Positions 12,095-23,371 of a stretch of 64,000 nt of DNA are shown here, piece after piece; within the stretch, counting starts at the first letter, position 1; each line of letters begins with the position of its first letter. The stretch lies in contig JAFFSR010000299.1 in assembly GCA_017163975.1 (NCBI GenBank), positions 979,501-1,043,500 on the forward strand, written 5' to 3'. The notes under the pieces are model-generated. The model did not search any database. It saw nothing but the letters and a program-made list of their open reading frames with translations, and was not told the origin of the DNA. Both the position numbers and the translations under genes were made by a program. The stretch comes from Anastatus disparis (Eukaryota > Arthropoda > Insecta > Hymenoptera > Eupelmidae).

Positions 12095-13338
12095 TATGTA
12101 TATATTTTTATATTTTTTATAATTAAAAAAAAATCAATTGTAATGTATTTACTATTGTAATTAATGTATGTTTTATTATTAAATGAATAAAAAATAAATA
12201 TAAAAAAAATAAAAACAATAACAATAAATTAGTCTTCCTTTTCTCTAAAAATATATGCACATAAGTAGATAGATAGTTATTAGATTAGATTAGATATATT
12301 TTATTTTGTAACATATATACAAAAAAGAACGTGTAATACATAAAAAATATTGCACAGTATGATATCACAATCTTAAGAGATAGTAGAAACAAAAATACTA
12401 TATTAGTAAGTCAACAGGTCAAATTAAAAGTGATATCACAGAAAAAAAAAATACCAAACAGAAAATAAATGCACGCAATGAATATAGACAAAAATATGCT
12501 AAAAAACAGTGCAATTAATTTATACATAGAAACAATTTATCATCTTTGTCTTATTTATATTTCATAATAATTTATTTTCTGAAATTTTCAACTGTTTAAA
12601 ATTCAATTTGATATTTAATAATGATTTATTTTCTGAAATTTTTAACTTGTTAAAATTAAATTTGTTATTTATTTTCTTAATTACAACCATAAGAGAAATT
12701 AAAAACCAGAATCATGTTTTTTTATTGAATTTAATTTATTTCCAATAAAACTTTATACATTCATCATTATTAGAAATTTTATCAACTTCATCTTTGGCAA
12801 ATTTAGCATCTAGGTAATTATGTAACCATGAGCGCATCGAAATAACATTCGCTCATAGGTTTTCGCCTTAAACAGAGGTCGTGGTTCAAACATGTATATC
12901 GTGTACAATTTTTTATTCTTTCTAATGATGGGCATACGAAGTCTTCAATGTTGCTGATTGTTTTGAAAATAAAGAGGAGAAGGTAATGTAAATTGAAGTA
13001 TATACAACATGAAAAATAAAGTATTATAAAGTATTAATATGGTTAAACACAGTATGAAAAAAGTATAAAAAAGTATCGAATAAGTATGGAAAAGTATAAA
13101 AAAAGTATCAAACAAGTATGGAAAAGTATAAAAAAATATGAAAAAGTATAAAAAAGTATGAAAAAGTATAAAAAAGTATCAAATAAGTATGGAAAAGTAT
13201 GAAAAAGTATCAAACAAGTATGGAAAAGTATGAAAAAGTATCAAACAAGTATGGGAAAGTATCAAGCAAATTTGAAAAAGTTTGAAAAAGTATTAAAACA
13301 GCATAAAAAGTATGAAAGTTGAAACATAAATGTATTAC
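12095..13338. repeat. AT-rich spacer with AAGTAT minisatellite
   Basis: 12095-13040 is AT-rich with no gene seen, although ATTTATTTTCTGAAATTTT and TTAAAATT blocks repeat around 12550-12660. At about 13045-13310 a degenerate tandem array is built from GAAAAAGTAT and CAAACAAGTATG words with higher-order periods near 36 bp. Confidence 0.6.
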
Positions 13339-13734
13339 TTACACATTTGGTAAAAGATCAGCTAATCATTGCGCTTTCTACTCACCCTTGACAAATACTT
13401 TCTTGACTCTTTGTAAACAAATTTCAAAAATTTTTTGAAGACGATGGTAAGGTATATCTCCAGAGTTCCATCGTATTCCATCGTGATACTTTTCCAGCCA
13501 TTGCGTTGTACTTTTTTCTTCTTGACTCAATTCTCTCCATGTCATCGGAGGTTTAAAGAGATATGCAGTTGGAAAAGCAGTTTTTCTAAAATTCAGAAAA
13601 CTGACTTCTTTAAAAATAAAAGAATCCCCAGACATGCCTTGAAATCCTTGTATGTTACAAATATAAACGTTCTCTTCGGAAAATTCTAATATTGTATTTT
13701 TAATCATTGCATTATAGTCACGGGTTCTAGCCAT
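13339..13734 (-). pseudogene. Exonuclease-like Polinton protein, left copy
   Basis: The start ATG is at 13734 and 118 codons are open. Two in-frame stops (TAG at 13378-13380 and TGA just after) precede a TAA at 13339. It is clearly related to the gene at 26816-27289: shared features are an N-terminal beta-strand with 'IQGFQGM', a K-E-V/I-S motif, F-K-x-P-x-x-W, HGI-x-WN-x-G/D, and a KVFV segment. It lacks the Cys/His-rich C-terminus seen in the right copy. The order of segments suggests an RNase H-fold, DEDD-like nuclease, but no catalytic set is proven. It lies at the left end of the gene block and points outward. Confidence 0.7.
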
Positions 13735-13849
13735 CTTACAACTCTGAATTTCTTTCAGCGAGAAGTCATTTGAGAGACTGAATAGGAAAATTCTTACAGT
13801 TTTGGATAGTTTAAAAGAAAAATTTATCCCTTCCTAAAAACTTTTCCCT

Positions 13850-14235
13850 TCTTTATTTTCCAAATTTTTCTTTTCACTATTGGTCAAATCTCGAAATTTG
13901 TATCCCTTATTAAATTTTCTTTTTACAACTGGTAGAATCTTGTAATTTGTATCCCTTCTTAAATTTTCTTTTTTACCATTAGTCAAATCTCGAAATTTGT
14001 ATCCCTTCTTAAATTTTCTTTTTTACTATTGGTAGAATCTTGAAATTTGTATCCCTTCTTAAATTTTCTTTTTTACTATTGGTCGAATATCGAGATTTGT
14101 ATTCTTTCTTAAATTTTTTTTTTTACTATTGGACAAATTTTCAAATTTGTAACCCTTCTTAACTTTTCACTAACTTTTCCTTTTACTATTGGATGAACCT
14201 TAAAATTTTTATCCCTTCTTACATTGTTTTTACCT
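13850..14235. repeat. ~50-bp tandem repeats between divergent Polinton genes
   Basis: About seven copies of a 50-60 bp unit consisting of CCCTTCTTAAATTTTCTTTT, TTACTATTGGTNGAAT and CTCGAAATTTGTAT blocks. It sits in the intergenic space between the left exonuclease-like gene (minus) and the 14360 gene (plus). A short minus-strand frame over the repeats is not maintained because the unit length is not a multiple of three. Such arrays may regulate the divergent promoters or act in replication; that is inference. Confidence 0.8.
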
Positions 14236-14359
14236 ATAAAAAGCGAGGCTATTTCTTGGATGTCTACACTTCGTATATAACAACCAGTGAGATTCATTCT
14301 TAAATATTGTGTGAGTTGAAACTGTTGCTCTAGTCATCTCTTAGTTAAAAAAAGTAAAA

Positions 14360-14641
14360 ATGACTTCAATCGATATTTTTAAACGTCTTGTCCAATTACT
14401 TCGTGATACCTTACGAAGTATAAACGAATTGAGCAATGATGATATTCATTATTGGTTAGATATGTGTAATTCTGCTGTCATTAAATTAAACGAAAAAATC
14501 GTTCGACCTAACCTCACAATAGGAGAGAAACAGAAATGTCAAACCTGTATGACGCATCTTTCGTGCATGCAATTTCAGTTGGAACAAAATCTTCATCAAG
14601 GAGGCAATCTACAATCTGAAGAAACAGAAGCTAGAGTCTAA
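14360..14641 (+). CDS. Small helical Polinton protein upstream of polymerase
   Basis: This is an intact 93-codon frame with a predicted mostly alpha-helical protein (start MTSIDIFKRLVQLLRDTLRS). Two Cys pairs in QKCQTCMTHLSC could form a small metal site. The stop (TAA) directly abuts the polymerase N-terminal coding, so the two may once have been closely linked or translated from one message. No family recognised. It is one of the few unbroken frames in the element. Confidence 0.5.
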   Translation: MTSIDIFKRLVQLLRDTLRSINELSNDDIHYWLDMCNSAVIKLNEKIVRPNLTIGEKQKCQTCMTHLSCMQFQLEQNLHQGGNLQSEETEARV

Positions 14642-16033
14642 AGGCGAGACGAAGAGTCAGCTTTCCACAATCGAATCAGAACTGGTGTAGTGGTAAATAT
14701 TAAACATGTGGACATTCTGAGTTTTTTGAGTGATGCACAAAAACTTTTTAAAGTTGAGGTCAGGCGTGCTTAGAAGAATATAATGCGTTAAAAATAAATT
14801 CTGATTTCATCTCTGAATTTTCTGTGCAGAAAAATACTGAGGATTTAACTGACACAAAATACTTTACAAGTGAAAGTGCTACAGTATACATGTCAACAGA
14901 TTTAGAGGAATGGTTTAAAGATAATATCAAAGAGCCTATTTTTACGCAAATAGAAGAATTTTAGGAAAAAGATTCAGAATGGACTTTGAAGAGTAAAATA
15001 AGTTTGTGTATTAATATGAAAAAATATTCTCCCTTGAAGGGCAGCTCTTACATTCCTCTTCCAAAGTTTATAGAAAATAAGAAAGCGTGTGTTAATGTAC
15101 GCAATAATAATGATGAGTGGTTTAAGTATGCTGTACTATCCGCATTATATCCTAATGACAATAATTCTCAAAGAGTGAATCATTATCTTCAACATAACAC
15201 AATAAGCTGAGGTTTGATAAAATTGAATTTCCAGTAAAAATTAAAGATATTCCGAAATTCGAAAAATTAAATAATAATATTTCAATAAATTTATAAATGT
15301 TGAAAAAGTATGGTCCGAAGTTTGAAGTATCGCCGTGTCATATTACGTCTGAAAAAAAGGAACATCATGTCAATTTGCTCATTATTCAAGATTTCTACGT
15401 AGATGAGTATGAAGAAAATAATGATGCTGATGATGGAGGCATGCCTCAATATCATTATGTATGGATTAAAAACATGTCTCGACTTCTGGGTTCTCAAGTG
15501 TCTAAAAGCAATATAAAATCTTACCATTGTGAGAGGTGTTTACAAATTTTTTATAGTGAAGAAAGATTCGTAATTCATGAAAATAATTGTAAAAATTTAA
15601 ATAAATGTCGAATTAATTTGCCCGACTCTAAGAATAACATTCTCAAATTCGATGATTACAGCAAGAGTGAAAAAGTTCCTAATGTTATTTATGCAGATTT
15701 CGAATGTTTATTGAAACCTACAGACAGTGAGAAGACTTTTCATGAAGCATACAGTATTGGATACTACATGAAATGCAGTTTTGATGATGAATTATCTTAT
15801 TATAAATCATACAGAAGGATTAACGAATGTGAAGAGACACCTGCAGAATGATTTGTTAGAGAATTAAAATCAATCGGTGAGAAAATTGATGAACTCTACA
15901 AAAATCCAAAGCCAATGAAACTTACAGATCTAGAAGAATTGATTTTTCAGAGGTTAACTAATTGTCATATATGTAGAAAACCAATCCGTGCTGAAGAACT
16001 TGCAGTACGAGACCATTGTCATCTCATAGGACG

Positions 16034-16098
16034 GTAAGTTGTCCAGTTGGTTATATAAAAAAAGTTAGTCTGGTTATTTTACGTTTATTTCTTTTTAG
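16034..16098 (+). other. 65-nt spliceosomal intron in polymerase gene
   Basis: A GTAAGT donor and TTTTTAG acceptor interrupt the finger coding between G-R and F-R-G-A-A-H. Removing the segment keeps the frame, while reading through it introduces stops. It shows that the element is expressed from nuclear, spliced transcripts. Confidence 0.8.
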
Positions 16099-16654
16099 TT
16101 TCAGAGGTGCAGCTCATAATTTATGTAATTTGAATTATAAGATTTCAAGATTCATTGCTGTTATTTTCTCAATTATGATACTCATTTTATTCTGAAAGAA
16201 ATCGGGATTTCTACATTGATCAAGGGACGAATGACTCTAATACCTATAAAGAGAAATACACAATAAAGAGAAATACATTTCTTTCACAAAATATATGGAT
16301 AATAGTGACATCAATTTTAGATTTATAGATTCTTGGTGTTTTCTACCATCATCATTGGAGAAGCTTGCATCGTACCTCGAGAACGTGACAATAGCAGTGA
16401 GAGAATTTCAAACAGATGGATTTACGGATGCTAATATAAATTTTCTTAGACGAAAAGGTGTATTCCCGTACGATTTTGTGGATGGATCGGATAAATTGAT
16501 GTCTACAAAGCTGCCAGAAAAAAAGGACTTTTACAATAAACTAACAGATTCTCATATGGCTGAAGAAGATTATAAGCACGCTGTTCAAGTTTGGAATGAT
16601 TTCAATATAAAAACTTTAGGAGAGTACTCGGATTTATACTTAACTAGCTCGCCA

Positions 16655-17905
16655 CAGCGGCCCGAAGGGTCGCTGTAGCTCGAACCTCGGTCTTTTCAAA
16701 GCTTTGCTTCGCTCAGCTCTGAAATGCCCTTGGGCCTTGCATCGCGAAGCGATGCAAGGCATGCAAAAAGCTCCGCTTCTTGCATATAAGGCACGACCGG
16801 AAACGCTCACGCTTCGCACTCGCTTTTGACTTGATATTCAAAGAATATTAAAGCAAATCATTAACAACCGCAAAAGCATTGAAAGTTAATCTTATTTCTT
16901 TTTTTCATTGAATTTTTTACCGCATCTTTCAACAGGAGGTTTGAATTTATTGTATTAATTTAAAAAAACAAATTTATAATTATTTAAATTTTTCTTGTAA
17001 ATTAAGTTGATTGATTTCGAAGAAATTTATGTTATGTGAAAAAGACATATTTTTATCAATGTATATTTTTTAAAATTTTGGATAGGATAATCTATCAAAA
17101 GTTATAAGAAAAAAAAAATTATTTTATAGTTTAGTAGCTTAAAAGTAAAGTTTTGTATAAAGTTTTTATTTGATCCAAATCATTTCGATGGGGGATAATT
17201 TAAAACAATAATACAAATAAATGTTGGTAGTTTAAAAAAAAATAGTTCGAGCGGTTTTGAAGCAGTTATCGCTTCAGAGGTAAAATAAATGATTTTTTGG
17301 TGATAACTTGAAAAAAACGAATTTTTAAAAGAGTATATAAAATAAAATTTATAGAAAAAAATAAGATACATCTTTTTAATATTATACATATTTTTTTTAA
17401 ATAATATTTATTGAATTATCATTAAAAAGCCTTTAATTTTAACAATTTTCATGAATAATTTGAAAAATATTATTTTTAGAGAAAAATGTATGATATAAAA
17501 AAGATTTATTTTTTTATATTCTATAACTTTTATTTAATATACTTTTCAAAAAAAATCGTATTTTTCAAGTTATTACCAAAAATCCATTTTTTTGACCATT
17601 TAAAAGGCGCTTATTTCAAAACGCTTCCAACGATTTTTTTCAAAATAGGAACGTTTACTTGTGTTATCATTTGAAACGATTTTCCGTTTGAATCATTCAG
17701 ATCGGATAAAAACTCGTCGAGAAAATTCATAAACTTGATTTCTCACACACACATCCATACATACATTTTAAGGAAGCCTCGTAATAGTCTTATTTTGCTA
17801 TAATAATAAGTTTTTCATCATAAAATAACATATTTTGGAGGGTTACATTTTTTGCATAAGGCACTTATATAATATAAGGCACTTCCGTATAGCGGTCGTG
17901 CCTAA
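16655..17905. mobile_element. 1.25-kb non-autonomous insertion in polymerase gene
   Basis: Polymerase coding stops after ...EYSDLYLT and resumes with ...DVLLLADVFE, bracketing foreign DNA. The left 130 bp is GC-rich with a TTGCATCGCG/CGCGATGCAA-like hairpin. Short inverted motifs AGGCACGACCG (about 16789) and CGGTCGTGCCT (about 17893) may be termini. Inside, 17120-17390 and 17480-17720 form an imperfect inverted repeat, shown by minus- and plus-strand frames that both start MY(N/D)IKK. The exact target duplication could not be resolved. Confidence 0.65.
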
Positions 17906-19194
17906 AAACCGATGTTTTGCTATTGGCTGACGTCTTCGAAAGTTTCTTCCTCTCTTAAAGCCTACGATTTATGTCCTGCTCATTTCTACACAACTCCAGA
18001 CTTAACGTTTTCAGCAGCTCTTAAAGTGACGAAGGTAGAATTGGAATTTTTGACAGACATTGACATGCTAATGTTTATCGAAGCAGGTATCTGTGGAGGA
18101 ATAAGCCAGTACTGTAATCGGTATGCAAAGGCAAACAATCCATACATGGACCCTTCATATGACGAAAATCAGAAAAAGAAGACTCTTCTATACTTTGATA
18201 TTAATAATCTTTATGGTTGGGCGATGATACAACATTTACCGATAGGAAAATTTAAATGGATTGATTAGGCTTGGCTCTAACCTTATGTTGAATTAAATAC
18301 CGAGAAGAGGAAGCAAGCGAAGAATGAGTTTGAAAAACTCTTCTATAAATTGCTTATTAATTCTGTATATGGGAAGTGCATCGAACGACAGCGGTCACGT
18401 GTTGATGTTCGATTAATAAATAAATTCACAGGCAGATATGGAGCAGATGCACGCATAGCTCAACCAAATTTTCACAGTTGTGCAATTTTTAATGAAAATT
18501 TGGTAGCTATTCAGCTAAAGAGAACGAGTATCACAATAAAAAAACCTATATACGTTGGTTTTTCCATCCTTGATTTATCAAAAACACTGCTATATGAGTT
18601 TCATTACTCATATATGAAACAGCGACTAGGACAAAAATGTAAACTTCTATATACAGATACGGATAGTTTAATATATGAAGTTGAAGACATTGATATGTAT
18701 CAAACAATGAAGGAAGACATTTATAGATTTGATACTTATGATTAAGCTGAAAATAATCAGTTTAATATTCCACGTGTCAATAAGGAAGTTCCTGGATTAA
18801 TGAAAGATGAATGCTGTGGCAAGATTATGTCTGAATTCATAGGTTTGCAGAGTAAAATGTACAGTATTCTGGTTGATGGGGGAAACACAGTGAAAAAAGC
18901 TAAAGGTATCAAATCTAACGTCGTGAAGAAAACAATCACTTTCGAGGATAACCAAAGCTGTCTTCAGGATCTTGTCATTATACACCGTGAACAGTGCAAT
19001 ATTCGATCAAAATTACACACAGTGCATACTGAAAAGCGAAGAAAAAAAGTCCATACGATGATAAGAGATTTTTATTGCCTGATAGTACAGACACTTTACC
19101 ATGGGGTCATTTTAGAATTGGAGAGATACAGATGGCGCAAACTGCACTTGAAGTAGAGAGGGAATATGCAAGAAAAATAGCTGCTGAAAAAGAG

Positions 19195-19440
19195 CAGAAG
19201 GTGGAAAAGAGGAGGGGATACGAAGTATCCAATAAAAATAGAGTAACGCGAGTCGAAATGGATGTTACAGAGCATAGAAGAGAGGAGGAAATCAAGAGGG
19301 GGGATGAATCCAATGAAAATGGAGTAATGCAAGTGGAGATAAATGATACAAAGCATCAGAGAGAGGGAGAAATTGAGAGAGGGGATGAACCACCCAATGA
19401 AAATAGTGCAGCACGAGTGGGGGTGACACTTCATGGCAAC
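19195..19440 (+). repeat. Three 81-bp coding repeats in polymerase C-terminal extension
   Basis: Encodes three 27-residue repeats of the type REEEIKRGDESNENGV followed by QVE-x-NDTKHQ. The frame is conserved through all three; a TGA at about 19495 follows. Charged, probably disordered or coiled-coil. Confidence 0.75.
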
Positions 19441-19783
19441 CAAGATGAGCAAATCATTATTGAGTATGACGTATTAGAGGAGTTCATGCATGACTGAGAT
19501 CCATCAATAGAGGTGATAAGTTCTGAAGAAGGTGAGAGAAGGGATTTATTACGGGTGGCGATGGAAAGGGCAGAAATCAAGGTGGAAGATGGGCTACATC
19601 AAGGAACGGAGCACGATGAGGAGCACATTCAAGTAATCGCAGAGCTTGAGAACGATCAACCTCCTACAAAGAAACCAAGAGTCAACTTACTAATCATGTA
19701 AATTTACAGTATAATTTTTTTCCTAATATAATATCATCTTTAAAAGAAATTTTAATTTCTACTTTTTTCTTTTTGATTTCAGA

Positions 19784-20082
19784 ATGGATTTATCAACACT
19801 TAATAAGATTGCTGGAAGCGACTTCTGGCCAAACAAAAAAGTTACAGACTTGGAAAAAGATCACCAGTACATGGTGACAGCACTTAAAGAGATGAAGACA
19901 CGATATGGGGTCAAGATTGTAGCAGAATTCGAGCCAAGTTTCAAGTATTCCTACCAGAGAAGATTTCATCAGCAATTCTAAAAGATGAAGAATTTTTTCA
20001 CAAACTCTGCGATGAAGCAAACAAACGTAGTTTGTTTGCAATGTATTTGGGAGGAACTTTTTTCAAATTCAATCGGGTATAA
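19784..20082 (+). pseudogene. Small conserved Polinton protein downstream of polymerase
   Basis: About 98 codons from MDLSTLNKIAGSDFWPNKKV to a C-terminal YLGGTFFKFNRV. One frameshift near 19940 splits the frame; the second half (VFLPEKI...) continues in the next frame. A TTTCAG acceptor-like site precedes the ATG at 19781. A compact beta-rich protein of this size next to a polymerase would suit a single-stranded DNA-binding role, but this is inference from position and length only. Confidence 0.55.
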
Positions 20083-20317
20083 AAAATATATCCAGGAAAT
20101 GATTTTTAAAACTATTCATCGTAACTTGTACATAATAATATATAAATAAATAAAAATATGTTAACATTATACATTTGTTTTTTTATTTATTATCACCACC
20201 TATAGTTATAATTATATTACAATATTCTATTTAAATATATCTAAATAATATAAACAAAATACAATTAAATTTTTTTATTTATTACATTATTATATTGAAA
20301 AATACATTTTAATTTTT
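20083..20317. other. Convergent intergenic spacer
   Basis: AT-rich gap between the 3' ends of the 19784 gene (plus) and the integrase (minus). It contains AATAAATAAA-type polyadenylation signals on the plus strand near 20145. No further feature. Confidence 0.5.
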
Positions 20318-21232
20318 TCAAACAATCTCATTTTCATCGATCCAACTATTATGCTTGTTACTTAGACCTAACCACTTAACATATACACGTTTACCACTTT
20401 TCTTTAAAACTTTTTCTACTAAATAAATTTCTGGATACATAGTCTTTTAAATTTCCGTTTCATAAAAGCCGGAGACTGGTTCATCATAATAATCTTTGAC
20501 GTGGTAAGTTATGGGATTGGTTTTTATAACTCTTGCTATTGTGAAGATTTCAGTAAACCAATTTGGTGTATAACCTTTTTCAAAAACTTGTTTCATCTTA
20601 CTTATTCGCACTTTGTCTCCTACTTTGAATTTTGGTTTTTTTACAGGTCTTTTTTCAGTTAGGTAATTTTTCTTGATTTCTTTTTCATTTATCTTCGTAA
20701 CGTTTTCAGGTTCGATTCCTATTGTCCGATGTTTTCTTGAATTGTATGCTTTCACTAACTCAGGCAGAATATCCAACCATTTATAACTTCCTTGTTTGCT
20801 AAATTCTAACCACATTGAATTTTTTAAAGTTCTATTAAAGTGCTCACATATGCTTGCATGAAGATTACTACGTGAAGAGTAGTGATTTATCTTGTACTTT
20901 TTCATAAGATTCTGAAAGTTTGAATTGTAGAATTCTTTTCCTTGGACAGTTTGTGAATTCGATCGCACCCGTCCTCGTTTTAATATTGACTTCATAGCTA
21001 GAGTAACATCATTGCCACTCTTCGATTTGACTGGTATAGCCCATGCATGCTTTGAAAATATATTTATGACAGTTAAGAAATAGCAAAAACCTTTGTTTTC
21101 CTTAAAATACGGTAACATTTCCACAAGGTCAGCTTGCCAAGTCTCATCTAATCCGCGTATGTCATATTTTCTTCGCTTATATCTTCGACGTGCTGTCTTG
21201 TGTAGCTCTTCAACTACTCTTTGACGTTCCAT
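20318..21232 (-). pseudogene. int: Retroviral-type integrase with chromodomain
   Basis: Inserts the element into host DNA. From the ATG at 21232: a DDE core with the first Asp in TWQADLVEM (about 21130), and a second-Asp position that reads Val (GTC, 20945-20947) in QTVQGKEFYN. The Glu is retained in LHASICEHFNRTLK. Next comes the 'VGDKVRI' SH3-like end. After an in-frame TAA (20447-20449) the frame continues unbroken into a chromodomain (VYVKWLG...W, ending at TGA 20318-20320). The N-terminal zinc-binding domain is absent or very short, as is common in Polinton integrases. Loss of the second catalytic Asp plus the stop means no active enzyme. Confidence 0.92.
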
Positions 21233-21239
21233 CTTAAAC

Positions 21240-21677
21240 TTAAACTTTAGCAATATCCGATTGTCTATTCATTTCTTCAATTATATATTCAATACTTGCA
21301 AAATTTCGTTGAGTCATATCATAGACATGAGTTAATTTTTCGTCTGTTTCTGTTTTATATATTTCAACTTTGATCTCATATTCTTGTATAGCCTTAGCAA
21401 CTTCTATAATTTTAAAAGATAAGTAATTAACTTCTTCCTGTAGGATATTATTTAGTGAATTCAAACTAATCGCATCATTTGGATGATTAGCCTCTCCAAT
21501 ATTGCAAAGCCGCTTATTTTCTAAATCAAAATCACCATCTGATGTAACATTGAATCCAATACCTCGAGGACCACGATTCACTTGCGAGACCTCAAGTTTT
21601 CTTCTAAACACATCGAGACTCATGTTACTACTATTGATTTGAAAATTGTGTACGTCAATATATATGTCCAGCTTCAT
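21240..21677 (-). CDS. Fibre-like Polinton protein
   Basis: An intact 145-codon frame. Residues 30-75 hold RGPRGIGF, then GDFDLENKRLCNIG and a DAISLNSL segment. This pattern resembles shaft/attachment segments of tail-fibre proteins ('NKR-x-x-N-x-G/A...DA-x-x-L'). The second half is a long amphipathic helix (coiled coil). Its ATG overlaps the end of the upstream gene by about 23 nt (stop at 21655-21657), suggesting coupled expression. A virion surface or spike role is inference; I cannot name the family. Confidence 0.6.
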   Translation of the reverse strand: MKLDIYIDVHNFQINSSNMSLDVFRRKLEVSQVNRGPRGIGFNVTSDGDFDLENKRLCNIGEANHPNDAISLNSLNNILQEEVNYLSFKIIEVAKAIQEYEIKVEIYKTETDEKLTHVYDMTQRNFASIEYIIEEMNRQSDIAKV

Positions 21678-22643
21678 GTAGTTCCTCTATAATTGATTGG
21701 ATTTCATTGTTATGATTATTATTTCCAGCAGATTGTTCGGCTATTAATAATCGTAGTCTCTCGACCAGCTCATTTGGATCATCCCAGTAGACTAGATCTA
21801 TGGAAGTATTCTTTTGCTATTTTATATTTAGGTGTGAGACCTCCTCCGCTGGTAGACATTCTACTGCGATCACTGCGGAACATTGGTGCTATGATTTTTG
21901 AATATTTTCTACTCTTCGAAGAGCGTATATTCTCACTTTTGCTATGTCTTTTTCTATGGGCATTTGTTGCTTCCAGGATAATGCGATAGTTCTTGTGATC
22001 TGTTGTACTTGAAAGATTATCATCTGGTTCTTTTTTAAAAAATAATTCCATTAGATCACTGCTTTTAGGAAAACTGGAATCATTCACTTTTATTATTTTA
22101 TCATCAAATTGAATTTGTGAATCACCCATCATGTATACCCCACTGACTTTTCTCACTCCGTATATGTTATCGATTTTGCTGCGGCTTCCATTTAGCATTG
22201 ATAAAAAGTCTGTCGGTTCAGTTTCTTTATGCGCAGGTACAAATGGTGAATATATAGATTTAAATGATGAATTTGCAGAATTGAATGATGAATTCATCAT
22301 TGTGCTATTTATCGGAGAAAAATCATTGCCATTAGAAGCATCATTATCAAACGCCAAACCCGAGTCATTAATATCGTTTACAATATAACTTGATTCGTCG
22401 AATCTCAATCTTTTTTTTGCCGATTTTTTGTTACTGTCTATAGCTGAGATGTGATAAGAACATGATACACTTTCAGTTGTCGAATCAACAAGCTTTTCAG
22501 GTAGTGTAATAACTGGTTTTAAAGTATCACCAATAATCTTTTCGAAATCATCTCTCTCCTTTTTTAATAAAGAGTATTTTTAATAGCCTCACGTGCTCGT
22601 AAGAGCTCGCTAAGAACTTTTTTTTTTTCTTAAAGTCAGGCAT
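21655..22643 (-). pseudogene. Conserved Polinton accessory protein, charged N-terminus and GVRK motif
   Basis: Begins at an ATG at 22643 and has a frameshift near 22575. A 209-codon open segment follows (22408-21779) with Ser/Asn-rich sequence, then the conserved block GVRKVSGVYMMGDSQI, an LMELFFKKEPDD stretch and a glycine-rich SGGGLTPKYK patch. The last part (DPNELVERLRLLIAEQ...) is in another frame after a frameshift near 21785 and ends at TGA 21655-21657. A glutamine/asparagine-rich coil closes it. It is typical in position for Polintons, between ATPase and fibre-like genes. Function unknown; a minor structural role is plausible. Confidence 0.6.
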
Positions 22644-22659
22644 ACTGACAAGATGCTGT

Positions 22660-23371
22660 CTACAATCGAACTGCAAAGATTAAGATTAACACTTCCTTTT
22701 TAATGGCAAAACAGTCAAATCCTTTTCTATATCTACCATTGTTCATTGCTCTATCTTTGTCAATAATAGCAAATCCATACTTGTCATTCTTCTAGCATTC
22801 AGTACAGAGATTTCGGAATTCATTTGAGGTTAAGTCAGTATTCACATGGTCTTCATAAATATGTTTAAGATTAACATCATCTTGACGATAAATTATTATC
22901 AAATTAATATTGTCCCTGATAAGATGTTTTGGTATATGAGCATATGACTGACATAGATAAAAGCTATCTACACTTTGTCTCCTCATACAGAAAAAAGCTT
23001 TGACGTTATCCTGCTTCACACAAGCCACATCGTCAAAAATCATAATTGAATTAGGTAGGGCTTTATCTGGAGACACAACAGATGCATGTTCACTAAACGG
23101 TAGATATGATATACCTTCAATTGGCTCTAAAACTTTTTGAAGAAATTGGTATTTTGGTTGATTTAGAGTATACATACAAATTTTCAAATCTAAGACCATT
23201 AGGGTGTGTAATTAGAGCGAATAAACTATTAGTATTTCCACAGTTCGATGGGCCACAGGATACTGCTCGTATATTATCTGGAAGTAACTCTCCGTGTCGC
23301 TTTTTTCTTTTCGTTTTCTCAAAATCAAAGTGGGCGACGGGAAGTTAGACGTTCTGCTCGGTAAAATCCAT
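22660..23371 (-). pseudogene. FtsK/HerA-type DNA-packaging ATPase
   Basis: Pumps the genome into capsids using ATP. The frame opens at an ATG at 23371, with an in-frame TAA near 23345. Walker A reads GPSNCGNTNS at about 23228-23257; the lysine position is Asn (AAT, 23234-23236). A frameshift near 23170 leads into the main segment (23163-22792), with Walker B-like IMIFDDVA and a following RRQSVDSFYLCQSYAHIP block typical of the sensor region. One TAG near 22792 interrupts the C-terminal part, which ends at 22660. About 237 codons in total, normal for the family. The lost P-loop lysine and the stops make it inactive. Confidence 0.88.

Larger units (their letters stand above)
14642..19704 (+). 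pseudogene. polB: Protein-primed family B DNA polymerase, fragmented
   Basis: Replicates the linear element from its ends. In order: N-terminal region (14642-15210); a C2HC-like finger (about 15525-15590); the exonuclease motif YADFEC with Asp 15696 and Glu 15702; a Cys/His finger resembling endonuclease VII type (RDHCHLIG, about 16010), split by a 65-nt GT-AG intron (16034-16098); a foreign insertion at about 16655-17905; palm motif A with Asp 18197 in FDINNLYGWAM; motif B NSVYGK at 18359; and motif C YTDTDS with Asp 18656 and 18662. Catalytic aspartates are retained, but at least five stops or frameshifts break the frame. Only about 54 codons separate motifs A and B, far fewer than expected, implying a deletion near 18267. 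The C-terminal extension (19150-19704) is acidic and repetitive with an NLS-like PPTKKPRV end. Confidence 0.9.

Noticed and set aside
17180..17674. Two related frames starting MY(N/D)IKK on opposite strands
   Set aside because: They are the two arms of an inverted repeat inside the polymerase insertion, not genes.
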